NCBI RefSeq assembly: GCF_006715865.1
Contig: NZ_VFOA01000001.1
Coordinates: 1,860,001 to 1,924,000 of the forward strand
Direction of reading: 5' to 3'
DNA length: 64,000 bases
From: Cellulomonas sp. SLBN-39
Lineage (GTDB): Bacteria; Actinomycetota; Actinomycetes; Actinomycetales; Cellulomonadaceae
Shown here: piece by piece, positions 36,398-44,281 of the stretch
How the letters are laid out: every line of letters begins with the position of its first letter
Position numbering within the stretch: position 1 is the stretch's first letter
Position numbers and translations under genes: made by a program
The notes under the pieces: generated by a model
The model's database searches: none
What the model was told of the DNA's origin: nothing
Seen by the model: only the letters and a program-made list of their open reading frames with translations

Positions 36398-39300
36398 GTG
36401 CAGACCAGAGGAGTCGACGGCGTCATCGAGGATGACGCCGCCCTGCTGCATGCCACGCGCGAGGGTGACGCCGACGCCTACGGCCGGCTGTACGAGCGGC
36501 ACGCCGGTGCGGCGCTCGTGGTGGCCCGCCAGTACGTCGACTCCGCGGCCGACGCCGAGGACGTCGTGCACGAGGCGTTCGCCAACGTGCACCGCGCGCT
36601 GCTGGGCGGCGGGGGTCCCGAGGTCGCGTTCCGCGCCTACCTGTTCACGGCCGTGCGCCGCACGGCCACGGTGCACCGGACGGCGGGCCGCCGCGCGGAG
36701 CCCACTGACGACCTCGCGACCCTCGAGGCCGGTGCCGGCGCGGTCGAGGCCGCCGAGGAGCCGGCCCTCGAGACGTTCGAGCGCGGCATCGTCGCCCGGG
36801 CGTTCCGCTCGCTGCCCGAGCGGTGGCAGGCCGTGCTGTGGCACTCCGAGGTCGAGGGGCTCACGCCCGCGCAGATCGGCCCGATCCTCGGCCTGTCGGC
36901 CAACAGCACCGCGGCCCTGGCGTACCGCGCCCGCGAGGGCCTGCGGCAGGCGTACCTCCAGCACCACCTGCAGGACCCGCTCGACGAGGGCTGCAAGGCG
37001 GTCGCCGGGCGGCTCGGGGCGCACGTGCGCGGCGGCCTCGGCGCCCGCGACACCGCCCAGGTCGAGGCGCACCTCGACGGCTGCGGCGAGTGCCGCGCCC
37101 TCGTGCTGGAGCTCGGCGACGTCAACCACGGCATGCGGGCCGTGGTCGCGCCCCTCGTGCTCGGGCTCCTCGGCCTCGGTGCGCTCGCGCACGAGCTGCC
37201 CGTCGGCGGCGGGCTGGCCGCGGGGGCCGCGAGCCTCGGGGCCGGCGGCCAGGGTGCTGCCGGAGGCGGCGCGGGTGCGTCCGGCGGGGCGGGCGGCGGT
37301 GCCGCCGCCGGCACGGCCGCGGCACCCGCGGGAGCCGGTGCGGCGGGAGGGGCCGCCGGCCTGGCGGTCGCCGGCACGGCGGGCACGACCGCGGGCGGGC
37401 TCGGTGCACTCCTCGCCGGCATGAGCGGCACCGCCATCGCCGTCGCGGTCGGTGCGGTCGCCGTGGTCGCCGCCGCGGTCGTGGCGGCCGTCAACCTCTT
37501 CGGCGGCGAGCCGGGTCCGCTCGCGGCGACGCCCACGGTCGAGGTCTCCGCCGGCACCTCCGCCGCGACCCTCGCACCCACCCCCGCCGCGACGCCCTCG
37601 TCGACGGCGTCCGCCACCCCCTCGCCGACGCCGACGCCGACGCCGACCGCGATCCCCGACGAGCCCGCCGACGAGGGAGCCGGCACCCCCGCCGTCGACG
37701 GGGGACCCGCGCCGACCCCGACGCCCGAGCCGACCGTCGACCCGACGCCGGACCCCGAGCCGCCCACGCCCCCGGCCCTCCCCGAGCTGACCGTCGTGGC
37801 GCCCGACGCGGGGATCGCCCTCTCGGCCGGGACCGAGCAGAACCTCGTCGTCTCGATCGCCAACACCGGCGACGGCGTCGCGCTCGACCTGACCGCCGAG
37901 GTCGACCTGCCCGACGGTGTGACGTTCGTCGACGTGACCACCGGGTTCCGGGTGGTCGGCACCTTCGCGCCGCCCGTCGTGCCCGGCTGGGCGTGCCTGC
38001 AGAGCGGGGCGTCCGCCTCCGCGCGCTGCAGCCTCGACGAGCTGCCCCCGCGGACCACCACGCAGCTCGTGCTGCGCGTCTCCATCGACGAGGGGTACGC
38101 GCAGGAGCAGAGCGGGGCGCTGTCCGTGCGGGTGCGCGGGGCCGGGCTGTCGTCGGCGCCGTGGGCCCTGCCCGTGCACGTCGAGCGGACCGGTCCGCGG
38201 CTGGTCCTGGTGGATGCCGACCGCACGGTGGACCTCGTGGCGGGGCGCCCCCGCGCGATGAGCGTCGAGGTCCGCAACGCGGGCGGCACGAGCACCGGCC
38301 CGGGGTCGGACGGTCGCGGCGCGGGCGTCGACCTGGCGCTGCCCGCCGGGTCGCAGGCGGTCGCCACGAGCGACGGCTGGGCGTGCGGCCCCACCCCCGC
38401 GGGGGCGACCTGCTGGCACGTGGCCGGGCTCGCGCCCGGTGCCCGCAGCGTGCTGACGGTCGACCTCAGCGGCCCCGCCGACGCCACCGCGGGCTCGGGC
38501 GCCTTCGAGGTCGCGCTGCGCCCCGCCCGGGGTCTGCCGTCCCGCTTCGGCGTGCCCTACTCCGTCGCGCGCCCCGCCGCGGTGGTCGTCACCGCGCCCG
38601 CGGACGCGCGGCTCGCCGCCGGGGTCCGGGCCGACGTCCCCGTCCAGGTCACCAACGACGGCGACCTGGTGGCGCGCGACGTCGAGGTGCGGGTCGACCC
38701 GCCCGCCGGGTTCACCTGGGCCGGCCCCGTCGGCACCCCCGCGGGCTGGTCCTGCACGGCCGCCGAGGGGTCCGGGCCGGTGACCTGCACGGTGCCGACG
38801 CTCGCCCCCGGTGCCGAGGCGGCCGTCACGCTCCCGGCCACCGTGCCGACCGCCACCGGCCCCGCCCTCGGGGAGCTGTGGGTGCGGGGGACGGCGTCCG
38901 ACGGCCCCGGCCACGAGCACGTCGGCCCGTCGCGGGCGTCGACGACGCTCACCGCGGTGCTGCCGACCCTGACCGTCGAGGACCTCACCGTGCTGTCCGC
39001 GCAGGGCTCGCGGGCCGCGACCGTCGCCTTCGCCGTCACCGCGCCGGCCGCGCGGGGCGGGACAGACCCGCGGCCCGTCGTCACCGGCGCGACCGCGGAC
39101 GTCCGGCTGCCGGCCGGCGTGCGGCTCGACCCGTACCCCGAGGCGCCGGTCGTGGGCGCGTGCGCGGCGACCGACGACCCCCGGACGGTGCGCTGCGAGC
39201 TCGGTGACCTCGTGAGCGACGACGGGGGCAAGGCCGTGGCGGGAGCGTCGTTCGCGGTCGAGGCGGGCGGCGCCCTGAGCGGCACCGTCCGGGTCACCGC

Positions 39301-40366
39301 GTCGGCACCCGGTGCGGCCGACGCCACGGCCGGCGCGGCGGTGCGGTTCGGGTCCGCCGGCCTGCTGCCCGTCTTCGCCGGGACGGGTGACCTCGAGGTC
39401 ACCGAGGTCGGCGCCCCCCTGCTCACGTGCCTCCAGCGATCGACCGCCCCGTGCGCGGCGGTGCGCGACGGCTCGCAGGACAACAACGCCCTCACGATGG
39501 TCCCGCTCGACGAGCTCGCGTCCTCGCCGGCCGGGGTGCCCGGGTCCCGCGCGTCGGTGCCGGTCTCGTCCGGCGCCACGCTCGCCGTGCCACAGGGCCG
39601 CGACGTCGTGTGGGCGCGGCTGTACTGGTCGGGGGTGCGCGCGCCCGGCGACACGTGGTCGACGTCGACGGGCACCGCACGCCTGCGCGCGCCCGGCGGG
39701 CAGTGGTCGCAGGTGCAGGCCCGCGAGCGCACCACGAGCGTGCGGGACAAGGACGGCCGCGAGTACTACCAGTCCGCGGCCGACGTCACCGAGCTGGTCC
39801 GCGCGGGAGGCGCCGGGGAGTGGGGAGTCGCGGACGTCGCGGTCGCCGCGACCCGCACCGACAAGACGCCGACGTACTACGCGGGCTGGGCGCTCGTCGT
39901 CGTGCACGGCACGCTCGCCGAGCCCGCCGACGGCGCACCGGCCGCGTCGGCCGTGACCGTGTACGACGGCGGCACGTGGGTCGGCAGCGGTGCCGCGACG
40001 GCGCCGGAGTTCACGTTCGTCGCCGAGCCCGGCTCGCAGGCCCGCGTCGGCGTCGTCGCCTGGGAGGGCGACCGCGGCGGGTCGGGGGACCTCGCGACCC
40101 TCGGCAGCACCCCGCTGGTGCCGCAGCGCTGGGACGGGACCCGCTTCGTCGGCGGCGGCTCGGGGCAGAACGCGTTCGACTCCACCGCGACCGGCTCGCG
40201 GTACCTGCACTCCCTGGGCGTCGACGCCAAGGGCTTCCAGCCGGCGGCGCTCTCGGCCACCGGCGTCAGCACGCTGCGCCTGACCACGACGAGCGACCAG
40301 TACCTCGTCGGGGCGGTCACGCTGCGCACCGTCCCGCGGGACGGCACCACGGTCCCCGAGCCGTAG
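36398..40366 (+). CDS. Membrane-tethered ECF sigma factor fused to anti-sigma zinc finger and extracellular domain
   Basis: About 1322 residues from a GTG at 36398 (GTG 36395 and the ATG at 36314 are alternatives). Region sigma-2 lies at about 12-90 (HATREGDADAYGRLYERH, SAADAEDVVHEAFANVHRAL) and sigma-4 at about 125-185 (LPERWQAVLWHSEVEGLT). A ZAS-type zinc finger follows with AHLDGCGEC (H-x3-C-x2-C). Two hydrophobic helices flank a Gly/Ala-rich segment (about 240-370), then a PT-rich stalk and about 850 residues of CARDB/DUF11-like beta domains outside. This matches the ECF53-type layout as I know it. It presumably releases or activates sigma-4 on an envelope signal. Residues about 1030-1322 resemble the N-terminal domain of the surface protein at 53440. 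Confidence 0.85.
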   Translation: MQTRGVDGVIEDDAALLHATREGDADAYGRLYERHAGAALVVARQYVDSAADAEDVVHEAFANVHRALLGGGGPEVAFRAYLFTAVRRTATVHRTAGRRAEPTDDLATLEAGAGAVEAAEEPALETFERGIVARAFRSLPERWQAVLWHSEVEGLTPAQIGPILGLSANSTAALAYRAREGLRQAYLQHHLQDPLDEGCKAVAGRLGAHVRGGLGARDTAQVEAHLDGCGECRALVLELGDVNHGMRAVVAPLVLGLLGLGALAHELPVGGGLAAGAASLGAGGQGAAGGGAGASGGAGGGAAAGTAAAPAGAGAAGGAAGLAVAGTAGTTAGGLGALLAGMSGTAIAVAVGAVAVVAAAVVAAVNLFGGEPGPLAATPTVEVSAGTSAATLAPTPAATPSSTASATPSPTPTPTPTAIPDEPADEGAGTPAVDGGPAPTPTPEPTVDPTPDPEPPTPPALPELTVVAPDAGIALSAGTEQNLVVSIANTGDGVALDLTAEVDLPDGVTFVDVTTGFRVVGTFAPPVVPGWACLQSGASASARCSLDELPPRTTTQLVLRVSIDEGYAQEQSGALSVRVRGAGLSSAPWALPVHVERTGPRLVLVDADRTVDLVAGRPRAMSVEVRNAGGTSTGPGSDGRGAGVDLALPAGSQAVATSDGWACGPTPAGATCWHVAGLAPGARSVLTVDLSGPADATAGSGAFEVALRPARGLPSRFGVPYSVARPAAVVVTAPADARLAAGVRADVPVQVTNDGDLVARDVEVRVDPPAGFTWAGPVGTPAGWSCTAAEGSGPVTCTVPTLAPGAEAAVTLPATVPTATGPALGELWVRGTASDGPGHEHVGPSRASTTLTAVLPTLTVEDLTVLSAQGSRAATVAFAVTAPAARGGTDPRPVVTGATADVRLPAGVRLDPYPEAPVVGACAATDDPRTVRCELGDLVSDDGGKAVAGASFAVEAGGALSGTVRVTASAPGAADATAGAAVRFGSAGLLPVFAGTGDLEVTEVGAPLLTCLQRSTAPCAAVRDGSQDNNALTMVPLDELASSPAGVPGSRASVPVSSGATLAVPQGRDVVWARLYWSGVRAPGDTWSTSTGTARLRAPGGQWSQVQARERTTSVRDKDGREYYQSAADVTELVRAGGAGEWGVADVAVAATRTDKTPTYYAGWALVVVHGTLAEPADGAPAASAVTVYDGGTWVGSGAATAPEFTFVAEPGSQARVGVVAWEGDRGGSGDLATLGSTPLVPQRWDGTRFVGGGSGQNAFDSTATGSRYLHSLGVDAKGFQPAALSATGVSTLRLTTTSDQYLVGAVTLRTVPRDGTTVPEP

Positions 40367-40414
40367 CCGGCCGGGCCCAGCCGGAGCGCCCGGGCGGACG
40401 CCTCGGTCATCCGT

Positions 40415-40460
40415 GCGCCTGCCGTGCGAGCGCCTGCCGTGCCGACGCCTGCGGTGCGGG
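40415..40460. repeat. Three degenerate 15-16-bp tandem repeats
   Basis: GCGCCTGCCGTGCGA, GCGCCTGCCGTGCCGA and CGCCTGCGGTGCGGG follow one another between the convergent sigma-fusion gene and the small minus-strand gene. They are short and imperfect, with no function suggested. Confidence 0.5.
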
Positions 40461-40479
40461 CCTGTGCCGTCCGGACGGG

Positions 40480-40791
40480 TCAGGCGTCGTCGGGGGAGGC
40501 GATGAGGCGCAGGTGGGTGAGCCGGTCGCCGAGCTGCCGCACGTCGCCGCTCGTGCCCGGCACGAGGGAGAGGGCGGCCGACGTCTCGGCGTCGGGCAGC
40601 AGCTCCTGCGCGAACTCCCGCAACGTCTCCGCCGCCTCGGCGAGCGCGGTCGCGGACGCCGCCCGGGCGTCGTCACCGCCGGGCAGGCTCACGTACAGGA
40701 CCAGGCCGGCGCGCGGCCGGTCGTCGGCGGGCTGAGGGGTGCGGCGGGGCGCAGCCGGAGCGGCGGCGGCGAGGCGGGCGGGACGAGCCAT
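40480..40791 (-). CDS. Small protein of unknown function
   Basis: 103 residues from the ATG at 40791. An Ala/Pro/Arg-rich N-terminus of about 30 residues precedes a more ordered part (AGLVLYVSLPGGDDARAASAT, EAAETLREFAQELL, LGDRLTHLRLIASP). No family, signal peptide or membrane segment is recognised. It lies downstream of upp on the same strand across a 266-bp gap full of palindromes, so it probably has its own promoter. Confidence 0.6.
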   Translation of the reverse strand: MARPARLAAAAPAAPRRTPQPADDRPRAGLVLYVSLPGGDDARAASATALAEAAETLREFAQELLPDAETSAALSLVPGTSGDVRQLGDRLTHLRLIASPDDA

Positions 40792-40854
40792 GAGGGTCTC
40801 CGTGACGACGGGTGACCGCGGTGCGGTCGGGCGGGTGGTGGTGGACGCGTGCGG

Positions 40855-40874
40855 TGCTGTCAGCGGTGACAGCA
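40855..40874. promoter_or_regulatory. Operator-like palindrome TGCTGTCA-GCGG-TGACAGCA
   Basis: Perfect 8-bp arms separated by 4 bases, 64 bases upstream of the small minus-strand gene. It has the size and form of a GntR- or MarR-type operator. Assignment by form only. Confidence 0.5.
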
Positions 40875-40910
40875 GGGCGTGGAGCGATACCACCCGCGTA
40901 CGAGCACGTC

Positions 40911-40931
40911 ACGCATGCCGGCGGCATGCGT
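40911..40931. promoter_or_regulatory. Inverted repeat ACGCATGCC-GGC-GGCATGCGT
   Basis: Perfect 9-bp arms with a 3-base centre, one of four inverted repeats in the gap between upp and the small gene. It could be an operator or part of upp termination. Confidence 0.4.
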
Positions 40932-40960
40932 GGACGACGTGCACGTGCGGAGACTCACAC

Positions 40961-40990
40961 GACGATCGTGGCACGGGGCCCGCGATCGTC
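40961..40990. repeat. Inverted repeat GACGATCG ... CGATCGTC
   Basis: Perfect 8-bp arms at 40961-40968 and 40983-40990, with a 14-base spacer, in the gap between upp and the small gene. Role unclear. Confidence 0.4.
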
Positions 40991-41006
40991 CCAGGGAAAT
41001 CCGTGA

Positions 41007-41028
41007 CCGTCTCAGGCTCTGAGAACGG
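41007..41028 (-). terminator. Probable upp terminator
   Basis: CCGTCTCAG pairs with CTGAGAACGG leaving one bulge, loop GCT. It lies 30 bases beyond the upp stop codon on the minus strand. Confidence 0.5.
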
Positions 41029-41057
41029 CTCACCCCGCCCGCGGGGCGGCGCAGCGG

Positions 41058-41693
41058 TCAGACGATGCCGTAGAGACGGTCGCCCGCGTCGCCGAGGCCC
41101 GGCACGATGTACGCCTTCTCGTTGAGGCGCTCGTCGACGGCCGCGACGACCACCGACACGTCGGCCCGGTCGCCGACGAACTCCTCGACGAGCTTCAGCC
41201 CCTCGGGCGCGGCCAGCAGGCACACCACGGTGACGTCGCGCGCGCCGCGCTGCAGCACGTAGTCGATCGACGCGACCAGCGTGCCGCCCGTCGCGAGCAT
41301 CGGGTCGAGCAGGAAGCACTGCCGGCCCGACAGGTCGTCGGGCAGGCGGTTCGCGTACGTGATGGCCTCGAGGGTCTCCTCGTCGCGCCGCAGGCCCAGG
41401 AACCCGACCTCCGCGGTCGGCAGCAGCCGCGTCATGCCGTCGAGCATGCCGAGACCGGCGCGCAGGATCGGCACCACGATGGGGCTCGGGTCGGCCAGCT
41501 TGATGCCCGTCGTCAGCGCGACGGGCGTCTGCACGGGCACCTCCTCGGTGCGCACGTGCCGCGTCGCCTCGTACGCCAGGAGCGTCACGAGCTCGTCCAC
41601 CAGCTGGCGGAACGTGGGGCTCGGCGTCGAGACGTCACGCAGGACGCTGAGCTTGTGGGCGACGAGCGGGTGGTCGGCGACGTGCAGGCGCAT
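41058..41693 (-). CDS. upp: Uracil phosphoribosyltransferase
   Basis: 211 residues, the normal length. The PRPP-binding loop is [15 protein letters not shown], and the family motifs [14 protein letters not shown] and [16 protein letters not shown] (uracil-binding C-terminus) are intact. It makes UMP from uracil and PRPP in pyrimidine salvage. The ATG is at 41693. It is divergent from the tadA-like deaminase. Confidence 0.97.
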   Translation of the reverse strand: MRLHVADHPLVAHKLSVLRDVSTPSPTFRQLVDELVTLLAYEATRHVRTEEVPVQTPVALTTGIKLADPSPIVVPILRAGLGMLDGMTRLLPTAEVGFLGLRRDEETLEAITYANRLPDDLSGRQCFLLDPMLATGGTLVASIDYVLQRGARDVTVVCLLAAPEGLKLVEEFVGDRADVSVVVAAVDERLNEKAYIVPGLGDAGDRLYGIV

Positions 41694-41811
41694 GCCGCGA
41701 GCCTAGTGCGAGGATGCGGGCGGGCGGGACGGGCGACGGTCCCGGGCGGACAGCCGTGCGGCGCGACCGGCGCCGCGACGGGCGGCACGACGAGCGGGCG
41801 GGAGGTGGCGC

Positions 41812-42318
41812 GTGGACGAGCACGACGGCACGACGCCCGTCGTCACCCCGGCGTCCCCGGGGGCGACCGCCGCCGAGCACGCCGCCATGGGGCTCGCGCT
41901 CGACGAGGCCCGTGCCGCGCTGGGCACCGGCGACGTCCCCGTCGGTGCCGTCGTGCTCGGGCCCGACGGCGCCGTCGTCGGCCGCGGCCGCAACCTGCGC
42001 GAGGCCGACGCCGACCCCGTCGCGCACGCCGAGGTCGTCGCCCTGCGCGCCGCCGCCCGCACCCTGGGCCGCTGGCGGCTCGACGGCTGCACGCTCGTCG
42101 TGACGCTCGAGCCGTGCCTCATGTGCGCCGGCGCCACCCTGCTCGCCCGCGTGCCGCGCCTGGTGCTCGGCGCGTGGGACCCCAAGGCCGGCGCGTGCGG
42201 CTCGCAGTGGGACGTCGTGCGCGACCGGCGCAGCACCCACCGCGTCGAGGTGCACGGCGGCGTGCGCGCCGCCGAGTCCGCCGACCTCCTGCACGGCTTC
42301 TTCGCCGCGCACCGCTGA
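41812..42318 (+). CDS. tadA: tRNA-specific adenosine deaminase-like protein
   Basis: 168 residues from a GTG at 41812. The cytidine-deaminase-fold zinc motifs are present: VAHAEVVAL (H, catalytic E) and LEPCLMCAGA (PCxxC). KAGACGSQWDVV and the C-terminal SADLLHGFF are typical of TadA, which converts A34 to inosine in tRNA-Arg(ACG). The N-terminus has a Pro/Thr-rich leader of about 22 residues. Guanine deaminase is a less likely alternative. Confidence 0.9.
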   Translation: MDEHDGTTPVVTPASPGATAAEHAAMGLALDEARAALGTGDVPVGAVVLGPDGAVVGRGRNLREADADPVAHAEVVALRAAARTLGRWRLDGCTLVVTLEPCLMCAGATLLARVPRLVLGAWDPKAGACGSQWDVVRDRRSTHRVEVHGGVRAAESADLLHGFFAAHR

Positions 42319-42329
42319 GGTCGCCCTGC

Positions 42330-43241
42330 TCAGGGGGAGGGCAGCAGCTCGACCAGGTCCGTCAGCGTCTCCGACGTGCCGGCGTCGAGGGTCAGCGTCG
42401 CGTACCGGTCCCCGCGCGTCGCCCCCCGGTTCACCACGACCACCGGCTTGCCCGCCTGCGCCGCGTGCCGCACGAACCGCAGCCCCGACTGCACCGTCAG
42501 CGACGACCCGGCCACCAGCAGCGCGTCGGCCGCGTCGACCATCGCGTACGCCCGCTCGACCCGCTCCCGCGGCACGTTCTCCCCGAAGTACACGATGTCC
42601 GGCTTGAGCATCCCGCCGCACGCGCCCGGCAGGCCGTCCGGGTCGTCCGCCCAGCACGCCTGCACCCGGAAGTCCGCGGTCTGCTCGACCACCGCGTCCG
42701 CGTCGGGCGCGATCTCCACGTCCGCGACCTCCCGCACCCGCTCGACGAACCCCGGGTTCAGCGCCTCCAGCCGCTCCGCCAGCGCCGACCGCGGCACCAC
42801 CGTCCCGCACCGCAGGCACACGACCCGGTCGTACCGCCCGTGCAGGTCGATCACGTGCCGCGACCCCGCGGCCTCGTGCAGCAGGTCCACGTTCTGCGTG
42901 ATCAGCCCGTGCACCACCCCGCGCCCCTCGAGCGCCGCCAGCGCCCGGTGCCCCGCGTTGGGCAGCGTGCGGTGCACGTGCCGCCAGCCCACGTGGTTGC
43001 GTGCCCAGTAGTGCCGCCGGAACGCCTCGTCGCCCACGAACTGCTGGAACGTCATGGGCGTCCGCGGCGGGGAGTCCGGGCCGCGGTAGTCGGGGATCCC
43101 CGAGTCCGTCGAGACCCCCGCACCGGTCAGCACCGTCAGCCGGTGACCGCGCAGCACGTCGACGACCTCGCCCACCGACGCCGCGCTCGCGGGCCGGGCG
43201 GCGGGGGTCGACGGGGTCGTGGTCGGGTGCGGCACGCTCAC
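42330..43241 (-). CDS. NAD-dependent protein deacylase (sirtuin)
   Basis: 303 residues from a GTG at 43241. Sir2 signatures: LTGAGVSTDSGIPDYRG, ITQNVDLLH with the catalytic His in DLHGRYD, a four-Cys zinc site (CLRC and, later, C...C in CWADDPDGLPGACGG), and KPDIVYFGENVP. It removes acyl groups from lysines with NAD consumption. It is convergent with tadA by 11 bases. Its product may tune acetate-related enzymes, but the sequence does not show that. Confidence 0.93.
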   Translation of the reverse strand: MSVPHPTTTPSTPAARPASAASVGEVVDVLRGHRLTVLTGAGVSTDSGIPDYRGPDSPPRTPMTFQQFVGDEAFRRHYWARNHVGWRHVHRTLPNAGHRALAALEGRGVVHGLITQNVDLLHEAAGSRHVIDLHGRYDRVVCLRCGTVVPRSALAERLEALNPGFVERVREVADVEIAPDADAVVEQTADFRVQACWADDPDGLPGACGGMLKPDIVYFGENVPRERVERAYAMVDAADALLVAGSSLTVQSGLRFVRHAAQAGKPVVVVNRGATRGDRYATLTLDAGTSETLTDLVELLPSP

Positions 43242-43329
43242 CCGCCCACGGTACGTCCGCGCCCGCCGCGTGCGCCCGAGGAGATCGATTGGCTGCCCGG
43301 TACCCCGAGCGGGTACTGTGTGCCGCCGA

Positions 43330-43416
43330 GGTAGCGTGTCCGAGCGGCCTAAGGAGCACGCCTCGAAAGCGTGTGTGGGTGAAAGTCCACCGTGGGTTCA
43401 AATCCCACCGCTACCG
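43330..43416 (+). tRNA. tRNA-Ser (anticodon CGA)
   Basis: 87-base class II tRNA with acceptor stem GGTAGCG/CGCTACC, an anticodon loop CTCGAAA giving CGA, a long variable arm (GTGGGTGAAAGTCCAC) and the T-loop GGTTCAAATCC. The discriminator is G. CCA is not encoded. Reads UCG serine codons, which are common in this GC-rich genome. Confidence 0.95.
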
Positions 43417-43420
43417 CCGA

Positions 43421-43466
43421 ACGAAGGGCCCCGACCAGCGGATCTCCGCAGGTCGGGGCCCTTCGT
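43421..43466 (+). terminator. tRNA-Ser terminator
   Basis: A 16-base arm (43421-43436) pairs perfectly with 43451-43466 across a 14-base loop, starting 4 bases after the tRNA. Confidence 0.85.
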
Positions 43467-43526
43467 CATGCAGGTCGAGGGGCCCTCGCGTGCGGGTTCC
43501 TCTCCGCTGCGCACGGGCGGTACCGT

Positions 43527-43539
43527 CGTCCTCAGGACG
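43527..43539. promoter_or_regulatory. CGTCCT-C-AGGACG palindrome before the MNT gene
   Basis: A 13-bp palindrome 16 bases before the start of the nucleotidyltransferase gene. HEPN/MNT modules are often self-regulated. Function inferred from position. Confidence 0.35.
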
Positions 43540-43555
43540 TGAGGAGGTGAGGGGT

Positions 43556-43849
43556 GTGACGACCAGGCCGTCGGAGGAGCTCGCGCGTCATCGGGCGGAG
43601 GTCCTCGAGCTGGTGCGTTCCGCCGGTGCGTCCGACGTGCGTGTCTTTGGTTCCGTCGCCCGGGGCGACGACCGTCCGGGCTCAGACCTCGACCTTCTCG
43701 CCACGCTCCCCGAGACGATGGGGCTCGTCGAGCTGGTGGCCCTCGAGCAGGCCCTCGAGGACGTGCTCGGCGTCCGGGTCGACATCGTGGATGACCGCTC
43801 CCGCTCACGGGTTCTTGAGCACGCCCTCGTGGAGGCCCGGCCACTGTGA
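43556..43849 (+). CDS. mntA: MntA-type minimal nucleotidyltransferase (antitoxin)
   Basis: 97 residues from a GTG at 43556. The nucleotidyltransferase motif is intact: GSVARG (32-37) and the catalytic Asp44/Asp46 in GSDLDLLAT. In HEPN/MNT modules this protein adds AMP to, or binds, the HEPN toxin and silences it. It overlaps the HEPN gene by 4 bases (GTGA). The DNA-binding-like first helices are short. Confidence 0.9.
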   Translation: MTTRPSEELARHRAEVLELVRSAGASDVRVFGSVARGDDRPGSDLDLLATLPETMGLVELVALEQALEDVLGVRVDIVDDRSRSRVLEHALVEARPL

Positions 43850-44217
43850 GGGACAGCGGTGCCGCGTCGGACCGCGACGCCCTGGTGCTCCGGGATCTCC
43901 TCGAGTTCGTCGAGACGGCAGCGGACATCGTCGGCCGAGGGCACGACGCCTTCGTCGCGGTCGATGCCGACGGCAGGCTGCTGCGCTACGCGGCACGGAC
44001 CGTCGTGGTCAACGTGTCGTCCGCCGCGGACCGCCTGTCCGACGGGTTCCGTGCTGCACACCCGGACGTGGACTGGCGTGCGATCCGTGGCATGCGCAAC
44101 CGCATCGCCCACGACTACGCCGGCGTGAACGACGAGATCGTCTGGGTCGCACTCCTGCGCAACGTCCCGGCGTTGGCCCAGCAGCTCCACCTGGAAGGGG
44201 CCGACGGGCAGAGCTGA
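43846..44217 (+). CDS. hepT: HepT-type HEPN ribonuclease toxin
   Basis: 123 residues. The helical HEPN fold includes the canonical RX4HXY motif at Arg84-Tyr91 (RNRIAHDY), the active-site signature of HepT RNases. It is encoded immediately after its MNT antitoxin with overlapping stop/start. The toxin is predicted to cleave RNA; AMPylation of the Tyr by MntA is the known silencing mechanism in related systems. Confidence 0.9.
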   Translation: MRDSGAASDRDALVLRDLLEFVETAADIVGRGHDAFVAVDADGRLLRYAARTVVVNVSSAADRLSDGFRAAHPDVDWRAIRGMRNRIAHDYAGVNDEIVWVALLRNVPALAQQLHLEGADGQS

Positions 44218-44281
44218 GCAGCGCGTGGTGCACATGTCCACGTCGCCGGAGGTCATGCGCGGCTGACGTCCCTGCAGATCG

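Noticed and set aside
37560..37760. CCGACG triplet-like repeats
   Set aside because: They encode the PT-rich stalk of the sigma fusion; not an independent repeat element or CRISPR.
43330..44217. Possible integrated island at tRNA-Ser
   Set aside because: No integrase gene and no repeat of the tRNA 3' end was found downstream within the window.
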